DNA of 64,000 bases, taken from assembly GCF_026341035.1 (NCBI RefSeq), contig NZ_JAPEOQ010000002.1:1-64000 (forward strand). The letters run 5' to 3'. This DNA is from Streptomyces sp. NBC_01016 (GTDB lineage: Bacteria; Actinomycetota; Actinomycetes; Streptomycetales; Streptomycetaceae). Below are positions 23,998 through 32,205 of this stretch, in pieces. Position 1 is the first letter of the stretch, and each line of letters opens with the position of its first letter. Both the position numbers and the translations under genes were made by a program. A model generated the notes under the pieces. The model was given only the letters and a program-made list of their open reading frames with translations. It was not told where the DNA came from and did not search any database.

Positions 23998-24330
23998 TCA
24001 GAACAGGGTGTCGGGCGCAGGCGGTGCGGGTGCTGGCCGGACGGGTGGGGCCGTGCAGCGGTGTTCGGTGACGTGGGGGTGGGGGCAGTTCTTGGGGTGC
24101 CAGGGGGTGAGCCAGCGAAGTTCTCGAGCGCCGGTCCTCGAGGAGTGCAGGCACCAGATGAGCCGATTGGGCTCTCGAGCGGCGGCCTGCTGCTCGAGCG
24201 TGAGGGGCTCGAGGTCGGCGGTGATCTCGAGTGCTGCTCGAGCGCCGACGAGTTGGCGGTGGATAGGGGCCCGGCACGCGGGGCAGCGCTTGGGGGAAGT
24301 GGTGCCACCCCGCGGCCGGACCCCGGTCAT
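23998..24330 (-). CDS. Hypothetical 110-aa Cys/His-rich protein
   Basis: ATG 24330 shares a base with the DUF2303 gene stop. Zinc-type residues: CPACRAPIH (near residue 16), then NRLIWCLHSS, and NCPHPHVTEHRC near 85. The tail is Pro/Ala-rich. Located between DUF2303 and helicase genes, it may act in replication. No family recognised. Confidence 0.62.
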   Translation of the reverse strand: MTGVRPRGGTTSPKRCPACRAPIHRQLVGARAALEITADLEPLTLEQQAAAREPNRLIWCLHSSRTGARELRWLTPWHPKNCPHPHVTEHRCTAPPVRPAPAPPAPDTLF

Positions 24331-25157
24331 CAGGCGGGCGTCCCGTTCATCACGGGCTGCTCGATCTGCTCGCCGATCACGGTGACAACGTCCGTGAACG
24401 CGGTGCGCATGACGTCGCCGGGCCGCTCCAGCTTGTAGCCGATGCGGAGGCCGCTGTCGGTGATGCGGTAGCGGAGGCGGGCGGTGAGCCGGTAGCCCTC
24501 GCTGCCCTCGAACGGCACGAGGCCGATCGTGAACTGCTCGGGGATGGTGAGCTGGCCCTTCTGTCCAGCCTTCGCGTTCACGGTCTCGACGTACTGCAAC
24601 TGCCGTTGCCCGGTGGCGAGTCGAGTGCCGGACTGGAAGTCGACCTTGGTGGTCGCCTGGATCGACTGCGCGATCTCCAGCATGTCGGCCGAGGACGGGT
24701 CGAGGAGTTCGGGGAGGTGGTCCTCGAGGAACTCGGCGAACACGTCCTGCGCGAGGAGCTGGCCGTCGTTCAGGATCCACTGCGTCCACGCTTCGGTCTC
24801 GCGGAGCGTGAGGCGGAGCCGGTGGCCGGACCAGCGGGCGCCGTCGGCCTGGTGGGCGTCGAGGACGGCGGTGACGGTGAGCTTCTCGGCGTCGGCGTAG
24901 ACCTCGCTGCTGTCGTCGGCGTGCTTGGTGAAGTACGCGTGGAACGAGGCGGTGTCGCGGACGGTGGTGGTGCCGTGCTTCCGCGGGGGCTGGCCGGTGT
25001 GCTCGGGGCCGGTGAGGTCGACCTTCTGCACGCCGCTCGCGGTGTGGAAGGCGTAGAACTTGCCGGGCTCCAGCTCGGCCGGGGCCACGGTGCGGATGGC
25101 CACGTCGGCGATGGTCTGGGCTTCGCCATTAGTGGAGGCGAGTTCGGTGTAGGTCAC
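24330..25157 (-). CDS. DUF2303 family protein (YfdQ-like)
   Basis: A 275-residue protein starting at GTG 25157. The segments SFHAYFTKHADDSSEVYAD, LRLTLRETEAWTQW, and QDVFAEFLEDHLPELLDP, followed by GLVPFEGSEGYRLTARLRYR, match the layout of DUF2303 proteins such as YfdQ of the E. coli CPS-53 prophage. The family occurs next to phage recombination or replication genes; biochemical function is unknown. Confidence 0.82.
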   Translation of the reverse strand: MTYTELASTNGEAQTIADVAIRTVAPAELEPGKFYAFHTASGVQKVDLTGPEHTGQPPRKHGTTTVRDTASFHAYFTKHADDSSEVYADAEKLTVTAVLDAHQADGARWSGHRLRLTLRETEAWTQWILNDGQLLAQDVFAEFLEDHLPELLDPSSADMLEIAQSIQATTKVDFQSGTRLATGQRQLQYVETVNAKAGQKGQLTIPEQFTIGLVPFEGSEGYRLTARLRYRITDSGLRIGYKLERPGDVMRTAFTDVVTVIGEQIEQPVMNGTPA

Positions 25158-25162
25158 GGTGA

Positions 25163-25537
25163 TCAGGCGTCCTTGAAGGTGGTGTTGGACGGGGCGGGGC
25201 GGAACTCGATGGACATCTGGCGGGGGTCCTCGCGGACGGGGTTGCCGTCGTCGTCGAGGAAGTAGAGGGACTTGACCGGGGTCGGCTTCGGGGCCTTGAC
25301 GGCGGACTCGACGCCGATCGGGAGCGGCGCGGAGTCGACGCCGTTGGCCGGGGGTTCGACGACGAGGGTGATCCGCATCTCGCCCTTCTTGCCGTGGGAC
25401 TTCACGGCGTCGAGCAGCTGGTGGAACTCGGCGGACAGCTCCTCGGCGGTGCGGCCGTTGAGGTGGCCGGCGAGGAACGCGGCGAGGTCGACGATCTCGG
25501 TGATCTCGCCGGTGGTCTTGTCGGTGGTGCTGGTCAT
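25163..25537 (-). CDS. Hypothetical 124-aa early protein
   Basis: From ATG 25537 behind AGGAG. N-terminal helical part (DLAAFLAGHLNGRTAEELSA), a beta part (GEMRITLVVEPPANGVD), and a tail (LYFLDDDGNPVREDPRQM). It lies immediately upstream of the DUF2303 gene, and such pairs recur in actinophages. Possible partner of the DUF2303 protein. Confidence 0.68.
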   Translation of the reverse strand: MTSTTDKTTGEITEIVDLAAFLAGHLNGRTAEELSAEFHQLLDAVKSHGKKGEMRITLVVEPPANGVDSAPLPIGVESAVKAPKPTPVKSLYFLDDDGNPVREDPRQMSIEFRPAPSNTTFKDA

Positions 25538-25740
25538 GCGGCGTTCGCTCCTTGCTGGGGTGTGGTGGCGGTGCAGTGGGCTCGGTGGTCTGCGATGGGG
25601 TTGGCGCGGACGAAGTCGGTGACCTTCTCGCGGCCGGTGACGCGGCGGTGGAGGCCGCACGCGGTGCACAGGAGATCGGCGACCGGGGTTTGACCGCGCT
25701 CGGTGCGGCGGATCTGGAGCCCGCCGATCCAGGCGGTCAT
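25534..25740 (-). CDS. Zinc-ribbon small protein (68 aa)
   Basis: ATG 25740 overlaps the WhiB-fusion stop (ATGA). Contains LLCTACGLHRRVTGREK and a later H-x-x-H-C (DHRAHC), a likely zinc site. Similar short proteins are common in Streptomyces phages next to whiB genes. Function unknown. Confidence 0.65.
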   Translation of the reverse strand: MTAWIGGLQIRRTERGQTPVADLLCTACGLHRRVTGREKVTDFVRANPIADHRAHCTATTPQQGANAA

Positions 25741-26378
25741 GCCGCGGCCTTGGTACTGCCGGTGGTACGGAGACGCCGGTCGGCGTCGTTGTTGGCCCGG
25801 TTGCAGGGCCCGCACGCCGGCTCGTTGCGCTTGCGGTGCTGGTAGTAGCCGGGGCGGGTCCCGCACCGGGCTTCCGAGTCGCGGATCGCGCCGTCCGTGA
25901 GGTGGCCGGCGGTGAAGCAGTCCTCGTCGCAGGAGCGGCGTACCGGGCCTTCGGGATCGCGGCCGTAGCCGACGGTGAATGCGGCCTGCGCCGCCGTGTA
26001 CCGCTTGCCGCGAAACGAGATCATCTTCACGCCGGTCCAGCGGGTGTGGCCGTCGTCATCGACGGTTGTACGCAGCGCGACAGCCTCGGCGAGCGTGGCG
26101 GGCAGGGCCGGAGTGGCGGCCGGGGGCGGTGGCGGCGCGTTGATCGCACGCCGCTCCTCGGGGGTGAGGCCGCCGCGGAGGCCGTACTGGACTTCGTCGT
26201 TGCGGAGAGCGTCGTTCAGGCAGTCGTTGAGGACGGGGCAGTGGTGGCAGATGTCCTTGGCGGCGGCGATGAGTGCCTTGCTGTCCGGGAACATGGCGTC
26301 GGGGTCGGCGTCGGCGCAGGCGGATCGGGCGCGCCAGTCGTTGGTGCCTGCGGGCGAGGCGGTGAAGCGGCGGCTCAT
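25737..26378 (-). CDS. WhiB-like protein fused to degenerate HNH/zinc region
   Basis: A 213-residue protein from ATG 26378. Residues 20-80 are WhiB-like: C21, C44-x-x-C47 and C53 (CHHCPVLNDCLNDALRN), then the turn YGLRGGLTPEERR, so it should carry a [4Fe-4S] cluster. Ordinary Wbl proteins end near there. Here residues 105-160 (TRWTGVKMISFRGKRY ... CDEDCFTAGHL) look like an HNH-type zinc fold lacking clear catalytic residues, and 172-195 adds C-x8-H-x7-C-x-x-C. Wbl proteins in phages can repress host whiB genes (as TM4 WhiB does). Confidence 0.82.
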   Translation of the reverse strand: MSRRFTASPAGTNDWRARSACADADPDAMFPDSKALIAAAKDICHHCPVLNDCLNDALRNDEVQYGLRGGLTPEERRAINAPPPPPAATPALPATLAEAVALRTTVDDDGHTRWTGVKMISFRGKRYTAAQAAFTVGYGRDPEGPVRRSCDEDCFTAGHLTDGAIRDSEARCGTRPGYYQHRKRNEPACGPCNRANNDADRRLRTTGSTKAAA

Positions 26379-27001
26379 CCGACGGTCACCGCCTCGCGCT
26401 CCGGCCACGTGCACGCGGCCAGGGCCTGCCGGTTCAGCGCTGGCACCGTGGCGAGCGGGTCGCCGAGCCAGTCCCGGGCCATGGCGTACAGGACCAGGGC
26501 GTCGGCCTCGTCGTACCGGGCCCGGCCTTCAGTGCGGACGCCGAACAGCTCGGCCGCGGCGTCGCGCACGATGCCCTTCAACACGTCGCCGCTCGCACGC
26601 TTCCCGGTCGCCGGGTCCTTCGGCTGAGTGGTGCCGGTGACGTACTTGATGCGCTGGTCCGGAGGGACGACGGCGTACGGGATGTCGCGCTTCCACAGGT
26701 CGTGGCGGATCATCCACCGCATCGCGGAGAGTTGGTCCATGCCGGCGAAGCGGGCCTTCGAGAACGCGGCGCCCTCGATGACGGCGAAGTCGGCGTGGCG
26801 GTAGAACGAGGCGCAGCCGTCCTGCTGTTCAGCGAAGCGGCCGTGCAGGGTCTTGGCCTTGGCGCGGACGTGGTCGGTCCAGCCGTCGCCTGCGACGCCG
26901 GTGGTGCCGATGGCGACGTCGAGGGCGATGGTGAGGGGCCGGGGCCCGGCCGCCGTGGTGGCGGCCGGTGCCTCGGTGTCGAACAGGGTGGGTGCGGTCA
27001 C
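26375..27001 (-). CDS. RuvC-like Holliday junction resolvase
   Basis: A 208-residue RNase H-fold protein. Acidic residues at D28 (TIALDVAIGTTG), E76 (AVIEGAAF) and D164/D167 (ARYDEADALVLYAM) match the RuvC/phage resolvase active site. It would resolve recombination or replication branches before packaging. Starts at GTG 27001 and overlaps its neighbour by four bases (GTGA). Confidence 0.85.
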   Translation of the reverse strand: MTAPTLFDTEAPAATTAAGPRPLTIALDVAIGTTGVAGDGWTDHVRAKAKTLHGRFAEQQDGCASFYRHADFAVIEGAAFSKARFAGMDQLSAMRWMIRHDLWKRDIPYAVVPPDQRIKYVTGTTQPKDPATGKRASGDVLKGIVRDAAAELFGVRTEGRARYDEADALVLYAMARDWLGDPLATVPALNRQALAACTWPEREAVTVG

Positions 27002-27264
27002 TGTTCACCTGCTGTGGTCGTGCCACAGGTCCAGCACGTGCGGGACCCGTCGGTGTGCATGGCGTGGAAGGTGGTGCGCGAGCAGCACGGGCAGGGCGCG
27101 CACTCGTTGGCCTCGATGTCGCCGTCGGCGAGGAGCTGGTCGACGTCGGCGTCGTCCAGGAGCACGGGCCGCTGCTCGATCGGCGTCGGCCGGCCACCGT
27201 GGCGGTGGCGGCCGGGTCCGCGGACGAACGCGCGGACGGCGCGGGCTGCGGTGCGGGCGGTCAC
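26998..27264 (-). CDS. Zinc-finger protein (88 aa)
   Basis: GTG 27264 overlaps the exonuclease stop (GTGA). Basic N-terminus (TARTAARAVRAFVRGPGRHR), acidic middle (LLDDADVDQLLADGD), and a zinc ribbon with C-x-x-C-x-x-... (CAPCPCCSRT and CWTCGTT). It is placed between two nucleases, so a nucleic-acid role is plausible. Confidence 0.65.
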   Translation of the reverse strand: MTARTAARAVRAFVRGPGRHRHGGRPTPIEQRPVLLDDADVDQLLADGDIEANECAPCPCCSRTTFHAMHTDGSRTCWTCGTTTAGEQ

Positions 27265-28010
27265 GAGGCACCGCCCGTGCGCTGCGCGGGGACCAGCGGC
27301 CAGGAGCCGTCGATCACCTTGTCCGGCGCCCCGCCCTGCTCTGCCGTGGCCTTCGTGCGGAACCACTCCTGCAACCCGGCCTGCTGCTCGGCGCGCCACC
27401 GCTGCTGTGCGGAGAAAAGTTCGGTCGGCCCCATGTGGCCGAGCCGCGCGAAGTGCGCGAACTGCGCCTCCGCGATCAGGAGCGCGGCGAGCGCGTCGGC
27501 CTCGGCCGTGTGCCAGTCCTTCAGCTCGACGCTGTACCGCTCGGCCGTGGGCTTCAGCTTCCGCATGCCGCTGCCCTTGACGTAGCGGTTCATCTGCTTG
27601 TCGATGACGTGCGGGTCGACGAGCGCGGGCACCCCGATGCCGGCCAACCGGTCGGCCATGGAGGGCAGTCCGTTGCGGGCGAGGTCGTAGGCGAGGACGG
27701 ACCAGTCGAACGACAGGTTGAAGGCGACGACGGGCATCCCGTAACGCAGGCCCGCGGCGAGCCGCTCGGCGATGTCGTCGAGGGCTTCCTTCGGGTCGGC
27801 TCCCTCGGCGGCCTTGGCGTCGTTGATGCCGTGGATCTCGGCGGCCTCGGCGGGGATCGGGATGCCGGGGTTGATCAGCCAGGACATGACCGTGTCGTCG
27901 CGGCCGCCGCCGCGTACGACGAGGGCGGCGGTGACGATGCGGGCCTCGGTCGGGTCCGGGCCAGTGGTCTCGGTGTCGAAGCCGATCTTGCGGATGGAGG
28001 CGAACGTCAT
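27261..28010 (-). CDS. DnaQ-like 3'-5' exonuclease
   Basis: A 249-residue DEDD exonuclease: ExoI FDTETTG (D12, E14), ExoII NLSFDWSVL (D102), ExoIII H167 and D172 (HTAEADALAALL). Similar to DNA polymerase III epsilon and phage proofreading-type enzymes. No polymerase gene is seen in the window, so it probably works with the host replisome or in recombination. Start ATG 28010 overlaps the upstream gene (ATGA). Confidence 0.92.
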   Translation of the reverse strand: MTFASIRKIGFDTETTGPDPTEARIVTAALVVRGGGRDDTVMSWLINPGIPIPAEAAEIHGINDAKAAEGADPKEALDDIAERLAAGLRYGMPVVAFNLSFDWSVLAYDLARNGLPSMADRLAGIGVPALVDPHVIDKQMNRYVKGSGMRKLKPTAERYSVELKDWHTAEADALAALLIAEAQFAHFARLGHMGPTELFSAQQRWRAEQQAGLQEWFRTKATAEQGGAPDKVIDGSWPLVPAQRTGGAS

Positions 28011-29149
28011 CGGACCTCACCCGCCTTGACCGTGGCGAGGTAGGTGTTCATCTGCGCGAGTGATCCGGACGACGGGTGGGTGCCGCCGTTGCGCTCGGCG
28101 AATCCGGCCTCGACCTGCTCGGTCGTGAGCCCGAACTGGCCTGCTGCGGCGATGATCTGGAACCAGACGCCTTGGACTTCCGCGGGGTCGTCGTAGACCA
28201 CCTCGGCGTCGTACACGCCCTCGTCGTCCGGGGCATCGGCGACCGCCGGGCTCGACTCCGTGTTCGCCGGCGGGGTCGACGCGGCGGTCGGCTTGGCGAG
28301 TCCGATCGCCTTGAGCTTCTCCAGGTAGTCGAAGGGTGCGCCCTCGTTCTTCGCTGCCTGGAATACCGCGAGTGCCTCCTCCTGTGTCGCGGCCCCCTTC
28401 GCGGCGGCGAGGTAGTTCTTCGACGGGCCCGACGCTGCGGCCGGAGCCGACGCGATGGCTGCGCGCTCCGGGCCCTTCGCGACCTCGGTCTTGCCGCTCC
28501 CGATCTCCCCGCTCATCAGCGCGGCCGGGGTGATCTCCACGTCGAGCGTCGGGACCATGAACCGGGCGGGCTTGTCCTTGACGATGGCCGTCTTCTCTTC
28601 CATCCCGAGCCATCCGGCGACGTAGCCGCCGGCCTGTGCGAGCAGCTCGGCCGCGGGCGGCAGGGTGACGGCGGCGTGGTAGCCCTTGGAGACGAGGAGC
28701 CATTGGCCGAGTGCGGGGACGTCGCGGAGCATGACGTTGACGCGGGTGGTGATGGCGCAGTCCCGGTCGTCCGGGTTGCACATGCACGGTCGGTCGGACT
28801 TCTGCTCGGTGACGCCGTCGCATCGGCGCTTGCACTGCGATCCGGCGTACAGCTCGTACCACTGCGACACGGCGTCGCGCGGCGGGATCAGCACGGGGAG
28901 CCGGTTGACGGTGGAGTACACCTCGAACTCGGCCGGGCCACCGTTCGCCGGGGTCCACGGCTTGACCTCGCCGCCGTACAACTCGGCGACGCTGGCGAGG
29001 ATTTCCCGCGAGGGGGAGGTGAAGCGGAACTTGTCGAGCTTGGCCGGGCGTGTGTACTCCTTGCCCTTGGCGGAGACGCCGGCGACGACGTGGCCGATGC
29101 GGATCTCGCCGAGCTGACGCATCCGCATTTGCAGATCGAGGATGGGCAT
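28007..29149 (-). CDS. Gp3-like (phiC31 recombination directionality factor family) protein
   Basis: A 380-residue protein with the family's start MPILDLQMRMRQLGEIRIGH and internal signatures FRFTSPSREILASVAELYGG, QWYELY, and CKRRCDG ... CMC. This resembles the Gp3-like family that includes the phiC31 and TG1 recombination directionality factors, which bind a serine integrase to switch it to excision. Here the integrase is a tyrosine enzyme, so that partner is missing. The early-operon position beside nucleases fits a second role in phage DNA metabolism. C-terminal half (from about 220) is a low-complexity linker plus a small helical domain. Confidence 0.8.
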   Translation of the reverse strand: MPILDLQMRMRQLGEIRIGHVVAGVSAKGKEYTRPAKLDKFRFTSPSREILASVAELYGGEVKPWTPANGGPAEFEVYSTVNRLPVLIPPRDAVSQWYELYAGSQCKRRCDGVTEQKSDRPCMCNPDDRDCAITTRVNVMLRDVPALGQWLLVSKGYHAAVTLPPAAELLAQAGGYVAGWLGMEEKTAIVKDKPARFMVPTLDVEITPAALMSGEIGSGKTEVAKGPERAAIASAPAAASGPSKNYLAAAKGAATQEEALAVFQAAKNEGAPFDYLEKLKAIGLAKPTAASTPPANTESSPAVADAPDDEGVYDAEVVYDDPAEVQGVWFQIIAAAGQFGLTTEQVEAGFAERNGGTHPSSGSLAQMNTYLATVKAGEVR

Positions 29150-30087
29150 CAGGCGGCCCTCTCTTCGGTGATGGTGGGGAGGGTGAGGGCGGGGCGGATG
29201 ACCGTCTTGGACAGGCCGGACGTCCACTCGGAGTTGGCCTTGACGGTGAGGAACGCCTGGAAGACGTCGTCGTCCGCGACGGCGGGGATCAGCCGGTATC
29301 CCTCGGGCCGCAGGTGGAGGACGACGCCGGACCAGAACGTGTCGGGCATGGGCACGGTGGACCCGTCCCGCAGCCACGCGACCTTGGCCTTGCGGTAGGC
29401 GGCCATCTGCAACGAGGCCTCGGGGTACACGCCCTTGACGTCCAGCTCACCGCCGGTCTTGGTGTCGCCGCAGAACACAGAGTCCGCGGGCACGTCCGTG
29501 TTGAAGTACGCGGCGAGCGCGGCGGCGACGAGCGGGGAGCGGAGCAGGTAGTCGAGCGTTCCGGCGTAGCCCTGCTCCCGGTTGCCGACGACCATCTCGG
29601 AGGCCTCGAAGGTGACTTGCCAGTCCTCAACGAAGGTCAGGAAGTGGTCGAGGAACGGGGTGAGGTTCGGGTCGCCGAGCAGCTCGGCAGGCATCGGCGT
29701 GCCGAGGACGTGAGCTTCGATCAGCTTGTGGACTGCGGAGCCGACGTCCTTACGCTCGTCCTTCTTGCGGACGTGGGCACGGGCGAGCCAGTTGCGGGCC
29801 TCGGTCCGCTCGGCGGGCTGGAGGCTGCTGCTCACGAGATAGGGCAGGTGGTCCATCGCCGTGTCGGCGGTGATGTTCCCGGCCCAGAAGGTGAGGGCGT
29901 CGCCCTTGGAGCAGCCCTTTTCGAGGATGGTGGTGACGCGGCGGAGCTTGTCGCCGGTGACCTTGTCCCGGTACCAGCCTTGCGACGGTTGGGGGATGCG
30001 GTCGGCGCCGGTGGGTGCGGGGGCCTTGGCCTTGCGGCTTCGGCCGGCGGCCGGGGCCGAAGCCCCGGCCTGCGCGGTCGTCGTCAT
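29149..30087 (-). CDS. PD-(D/E)XK exonuclease (Cas4/RecB-like)
   Basis: A 312-residue protein. Nuclease signatures: H120 (GSAVHKLIEAH), D179 (YAGTLDYLL), D208-x-K210 (CGDTKTGG) and Q227 with Y231 (LQMAAYRK). This is the order of the RecB/Cas4-like fold. It may process ends for recombination together with the neighbouring exonuclease and Gp3-like protein. N-terminal 30 residues are Ala-rich and disordered. One-base TGATG junction with the next gene. Confidence 0.85.
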   Translation of the reverse strand: MTTTAQAGASAPAAGRSRKAKAPAPTGADRIPQPSQGWYRDKVTGDKLRRVTTILEKGCSKGDALTFWAGNITADTAMDHLPYLVSSSLQPAERTEARNWLARAHVRKKDERKDVGSAVHKLIEAHVLGTPMPAELLGDPNLTPFLDHFLTFVEDWQVTFEASEMVVGNREQGYAGTLDYLLRSPLVAAALAAYFNTDVPADSVFCGDTKTGGELDVKGVYPEASLQMAAYRKAKVAWLRDGSTVPMPDTFWSGVVLHLRPEGYRLIPAVADDDVFQAFLTVKANSEWTSGLSKTVIRPALTLPTITEERAA

Positions 30088-30341
30088 CAGGCGTCGCCGC
30101 CCTTCCGCGGCTTGACCCCGGCGACGCGGTACCACTCCTCGCAGTCGAGGGGCGGAAGTCCGCTGTCGCCGTGGCCGTCCATGGGCGCGCCCATGGCAGT
30201 TGCGGCGGCGAGGGCCAGAGTCGCGTGGACCTGCGCGGCCGCGAGGTTCTCGGGGCGGACGAAGCGAGTGCCCTCGGCCCCATCCACGGCGGCCTCGGCG
30301 ACGAGGCGTTCGGCCTCGACGTAGTGCTCGGGCCCGGTCAT
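30087..30341 (-). CDS. Hypothetical 84-aa protein
   Basis: From ATG 30341 (GGAAAGGA upstream). The sequence MTGPEHYVEAERLVAEAAVD ... LAAAQVHATLALAAATAMGA is the repeated Streptomyces phage/chromosome type beginning TGPEHYxEAE. Function unknown to me. The C-terminus has EEWYRVAGVKPRKG. Confidence 0.7.
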   Translation of the reverse strand: MTGPEHYVEAERLVAEAAVDGAEGTRFVRPENLAAAQVHATLALAAATAMGAPMDGHGDSGLPPLDCEEWYRVAGVKPRKGGDA

Positions 30342-30778
30342 GAGCGGCCGTCCTTTCCCGTGGTGCTGAGCGTGTAGAAGCGGCCGTCGTCGGGGCCGTG
30401 CGCGGAGGCGAGGCCGCGGTCGACGAGGGCACGGAGGAACTGGCTGGCGGTGTTGCGGCCGAGGCCCTTGAAGCCGGCGTCGCGGAGGACGCGGCGGACG
30501 TCGCCGGTGCGCCACTCGCCGCGCTTGGCCGTCATGGCGTCGTGCAGGGCGCGGAGGCGGTCGTCCTCGATGAACACGTGGGGAGTGGCCGTCGGCGCCG
30601 TGGCGCTGGCCTTCTCCCGGGCGTCGTAGGCCGCCTGCTCGTCGATCTCGTGCTCGACCAGGACGCGACGCAGCTCGTCCATGTCGCCGTGCTCCGCGAT
30701 GGTGCGGATCACGCTCACCAGGCCGCGCAGCATGGCGAGTTCGCCGGGGTAGTTCTCGGTCTCGGCAGCGGTGCTCAC
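30338..30778 (-). CDS. Winged-helix DNA-binding early protein
   Basis: A 146-residue protein from GTG 30778. The C-terminal half (TGDVRRVLRDAGFKGLGRN, then ASQFLRALVDRGLAS) is a winged helix-turn-helix; the N-terminus is helical (LVSVIRTIAEHGDMDELRRV). It could be an early regulator or replication initiator-like factor. Overlaps both neighbours. Confidence 0.68.
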   Translation of the reverse strand: MSTAAETENYPGELAMLRGLVSVIRTIAEHGDMDELRRVLVEHEIDEQAAYDAREKASATAPTATPHVFIEDDRLRALHDAMTAKRGEWRTGDVRRVLRDAGFKGLGRNTASQFLRALVDRGLASAHGPDDGRFYTLSTTGKDGRS

Positions 30779-31146
30779 GCAGCACCTCGCTGTCCCGGCA
30801 CCGGACGCGGCGCCGCAATCCGAGCCAGCGACCCGGCAAGCCGAGCCACCTGCCCGCCGTACACCGGCAACTTGGCGTCGCCCGCGACCTCCTGGAGGAG
30901 CCGCTCGACTCGCTCGTCCCGCTCGTGAGCGGCGTGCGAGTCCGGGCCCTGCGCGCCGGCCGACCGCTCCAACTCGGCGATCTCGACCAGGTCGTCGAGG
31001 AGGCTCTCGCCGTCCTCGTCGGCCGCAGAGGCGAGGTTGAGTACGACGGCGCGGACGAACGCGGTGACGTCGAGTGTGGCGCCGGTCGGGGTGGCGTCGA
31101 CGTAGATGCGGTAGGGCCCGTCAACGGGCATGCGGTCGTTGCTCAT
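30775..31146 (-). CDS. Hypothetical 123-aa early protein
   Basis: From ATG 31146 (AAGGACGG). Begins MSNDRMPVDGPYRIYVDATP and continues with acidic helices (ADEDGESLLDDLVEIAELE). No recognised domain. Coupled to the winged-helix gene. Confidence 0.65.
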   Translation of the reverse strand: MSNDRMPVDGPYRIYVDATPTGATLDVTAFVRAVVLNLASAADEDGESLLDDLVEIAELERSAGAQGPDSHAAHERDERVERLLQEVAGDAKLPVYGGQVARLAGSLARIAAPRPVPGQRGAA

Positions 31147-31265
31147 CGCGTGCCGTCCTTCGGCTTGTCGTTCATGGGGAAGTGGCGGTCGACGGACCAG
31201 CACACGAGGACACAGCCGAGGCCGAAGAGGGCCAGGTATCCGAGGGCGATCGGCCAGGTCAGCAC
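31143..31265 (-). CDS. 40-aa membrane protein
   Basis: GTG 31265 lies seven bases inside the end of the preceding gene. The peptide is one hydrophobic helix (PIALGYLALFGLGCVLVCW) followed by a charged tail (SVDRHFPMNDKPKDGTR). Coupled translation supports it. Confidence 0.5.
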   Translation of the reverse strand: MLTWPIALGYLALFGLGCVLVCWSVDRHFPMNDKPKDGTR

Positions 31266-31738
31266 GAGGCACCGCCCGTCTGAGCCAGCGCCGGAATCCC
31301 GCGCTCGGCACGGAACTCCGCGATCGCCGTGTAGCAGCACACCGGTTCGTCCTCGACGCTGTGCTCGTCCTGGTTCGTCGAGTCGTCGGCCGCTTCGTCG
31401 GCGGTGAGCACCTCCCACGTGAGGTGGCAGTGCGAGCACGTGTGCGTCTCGGTGCAGGTGACGGCTACCTCCCTGACGTGCGGGAGGTGCCGCAGCTCGG
31501 CCGCGATCTCGTCGCAACGGCGGCGGTAACTGGCGTCGGGGTCGCGGCTCACGAGGCGGTCGCCCACGGACGCGAAGCCGAAGTCCCCGAGGCGGCGGGG
31601 CAGTACGGCGACGGTGATCGGTCCGGTCGGCGCGAGGTACTCGGTGAGGTCGTCGACGCCGGTGAGGCCAAGGTCGGTGGGCTTCTGGGGATTGAGAGTG
31701 ACCATCACGCGCCACTCGTCGCGGTGGGTCTCCTTCAC
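31259..31738 (-). CDS. Hypothetical 159-aa protein with Cys/His cluster
   Basis: From GTG 31738 (GTGA overlap). Starts VKETHRDEWRVMVTLNPQKP. A possible zinc site is CTETHTCSHCHLTW, near residue 95, with a later CCY. The type (short beta-rich domain followed by C-x-x-C) recurs in actinophage early regions. Unknown function. Confidence 0.62.
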   Translation of the reverse strand: MKETHRDEWRVMVTLNPQKPTDLGLTGVDDLTEYLAPTGPITVAVLPRRLGDFGFASVGDRLVSRDPDASYRRRCDEIAAELRHLPHVREVAVTCTETHTCSHCHLTWEVLTADEAADDSTNQDEHSVEDEPVCCYTAIAEFRAERGIPALAQTGGASC

Positions 31739-32112
31739 GCGGACACCGCCGAGTCGTCGGCCACGGCCGGCCGCTCGTCGCCCAGCACGTACACGCGGAC
31801 TCGTCCTTCGTCGACCTGCGCCTCGAACTCGATGTGGTCGCGCTCCGGCTCGCAGCACCCCAACTCCACCTCGGCCGGGGACACATTGAGCGCGATGCGC
31901 CACGCCTCCAGGTGGTGCCACTTCTGCGCCTGAACAGTGATCTGCTCGGGGCGGGTGTAGGAGAGCGTGATGTGCGCGGCAGGCAGGTTCGGGTGCAGCT
32001 CGATGATCCGGTCCAACGCGGCCAGCGCCACGCGCTGCTCGGACAGCGGAACTCGCTCCCACCGGCTAACGAAGGGGGCGGTGACCGTGGTCGCGGTAGT
32101 CTCAGTGGCCAT
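31735..32112 (-). CDS. Hypothetical 125-aa protein, first gene of early operon
   Basis: From ATG 32112 behind AGAGAGG. Beta-strand-rich middle (AAHITLSYTRPEQITVQAQ; HLEAWRIALNVSPAEVEL) with a hydrophobic/charged alternation and CCEPERDHIEFEAQ. It is the first of the tightly overlapping early block. No family recognised. Confidence 0.65.
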   Translation of the reverse strand: MATETTATTVTAPFVSRWERVPLSEQRVALAALDRIIELHPNLPAAHITLSYTRPEQITVQAQKWHHLEAWRIALNVSPAEVELGCCEPERDHIEFEAQVDEGRVRVYVLGDERPAVADDSAVSA

Positions 32113-32205
32113 CGGGGCCTCTCTTTCTCTGTGTGTAGGGGCGCCGTAGTCGGGGGTCGCTCAGGCCGGCAAGCGGAGCGGCCCTTCGGCGCGTTGTGGG
32201 GAAGT

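Noticed and set aside
29149..30087. Cas4-like nuclease considered as part of a CRISPR system
   Set aside because: Only the PD-(D/E)XK fold is shared; it sits in a phage recombination/replication operon with no other Cas protein.
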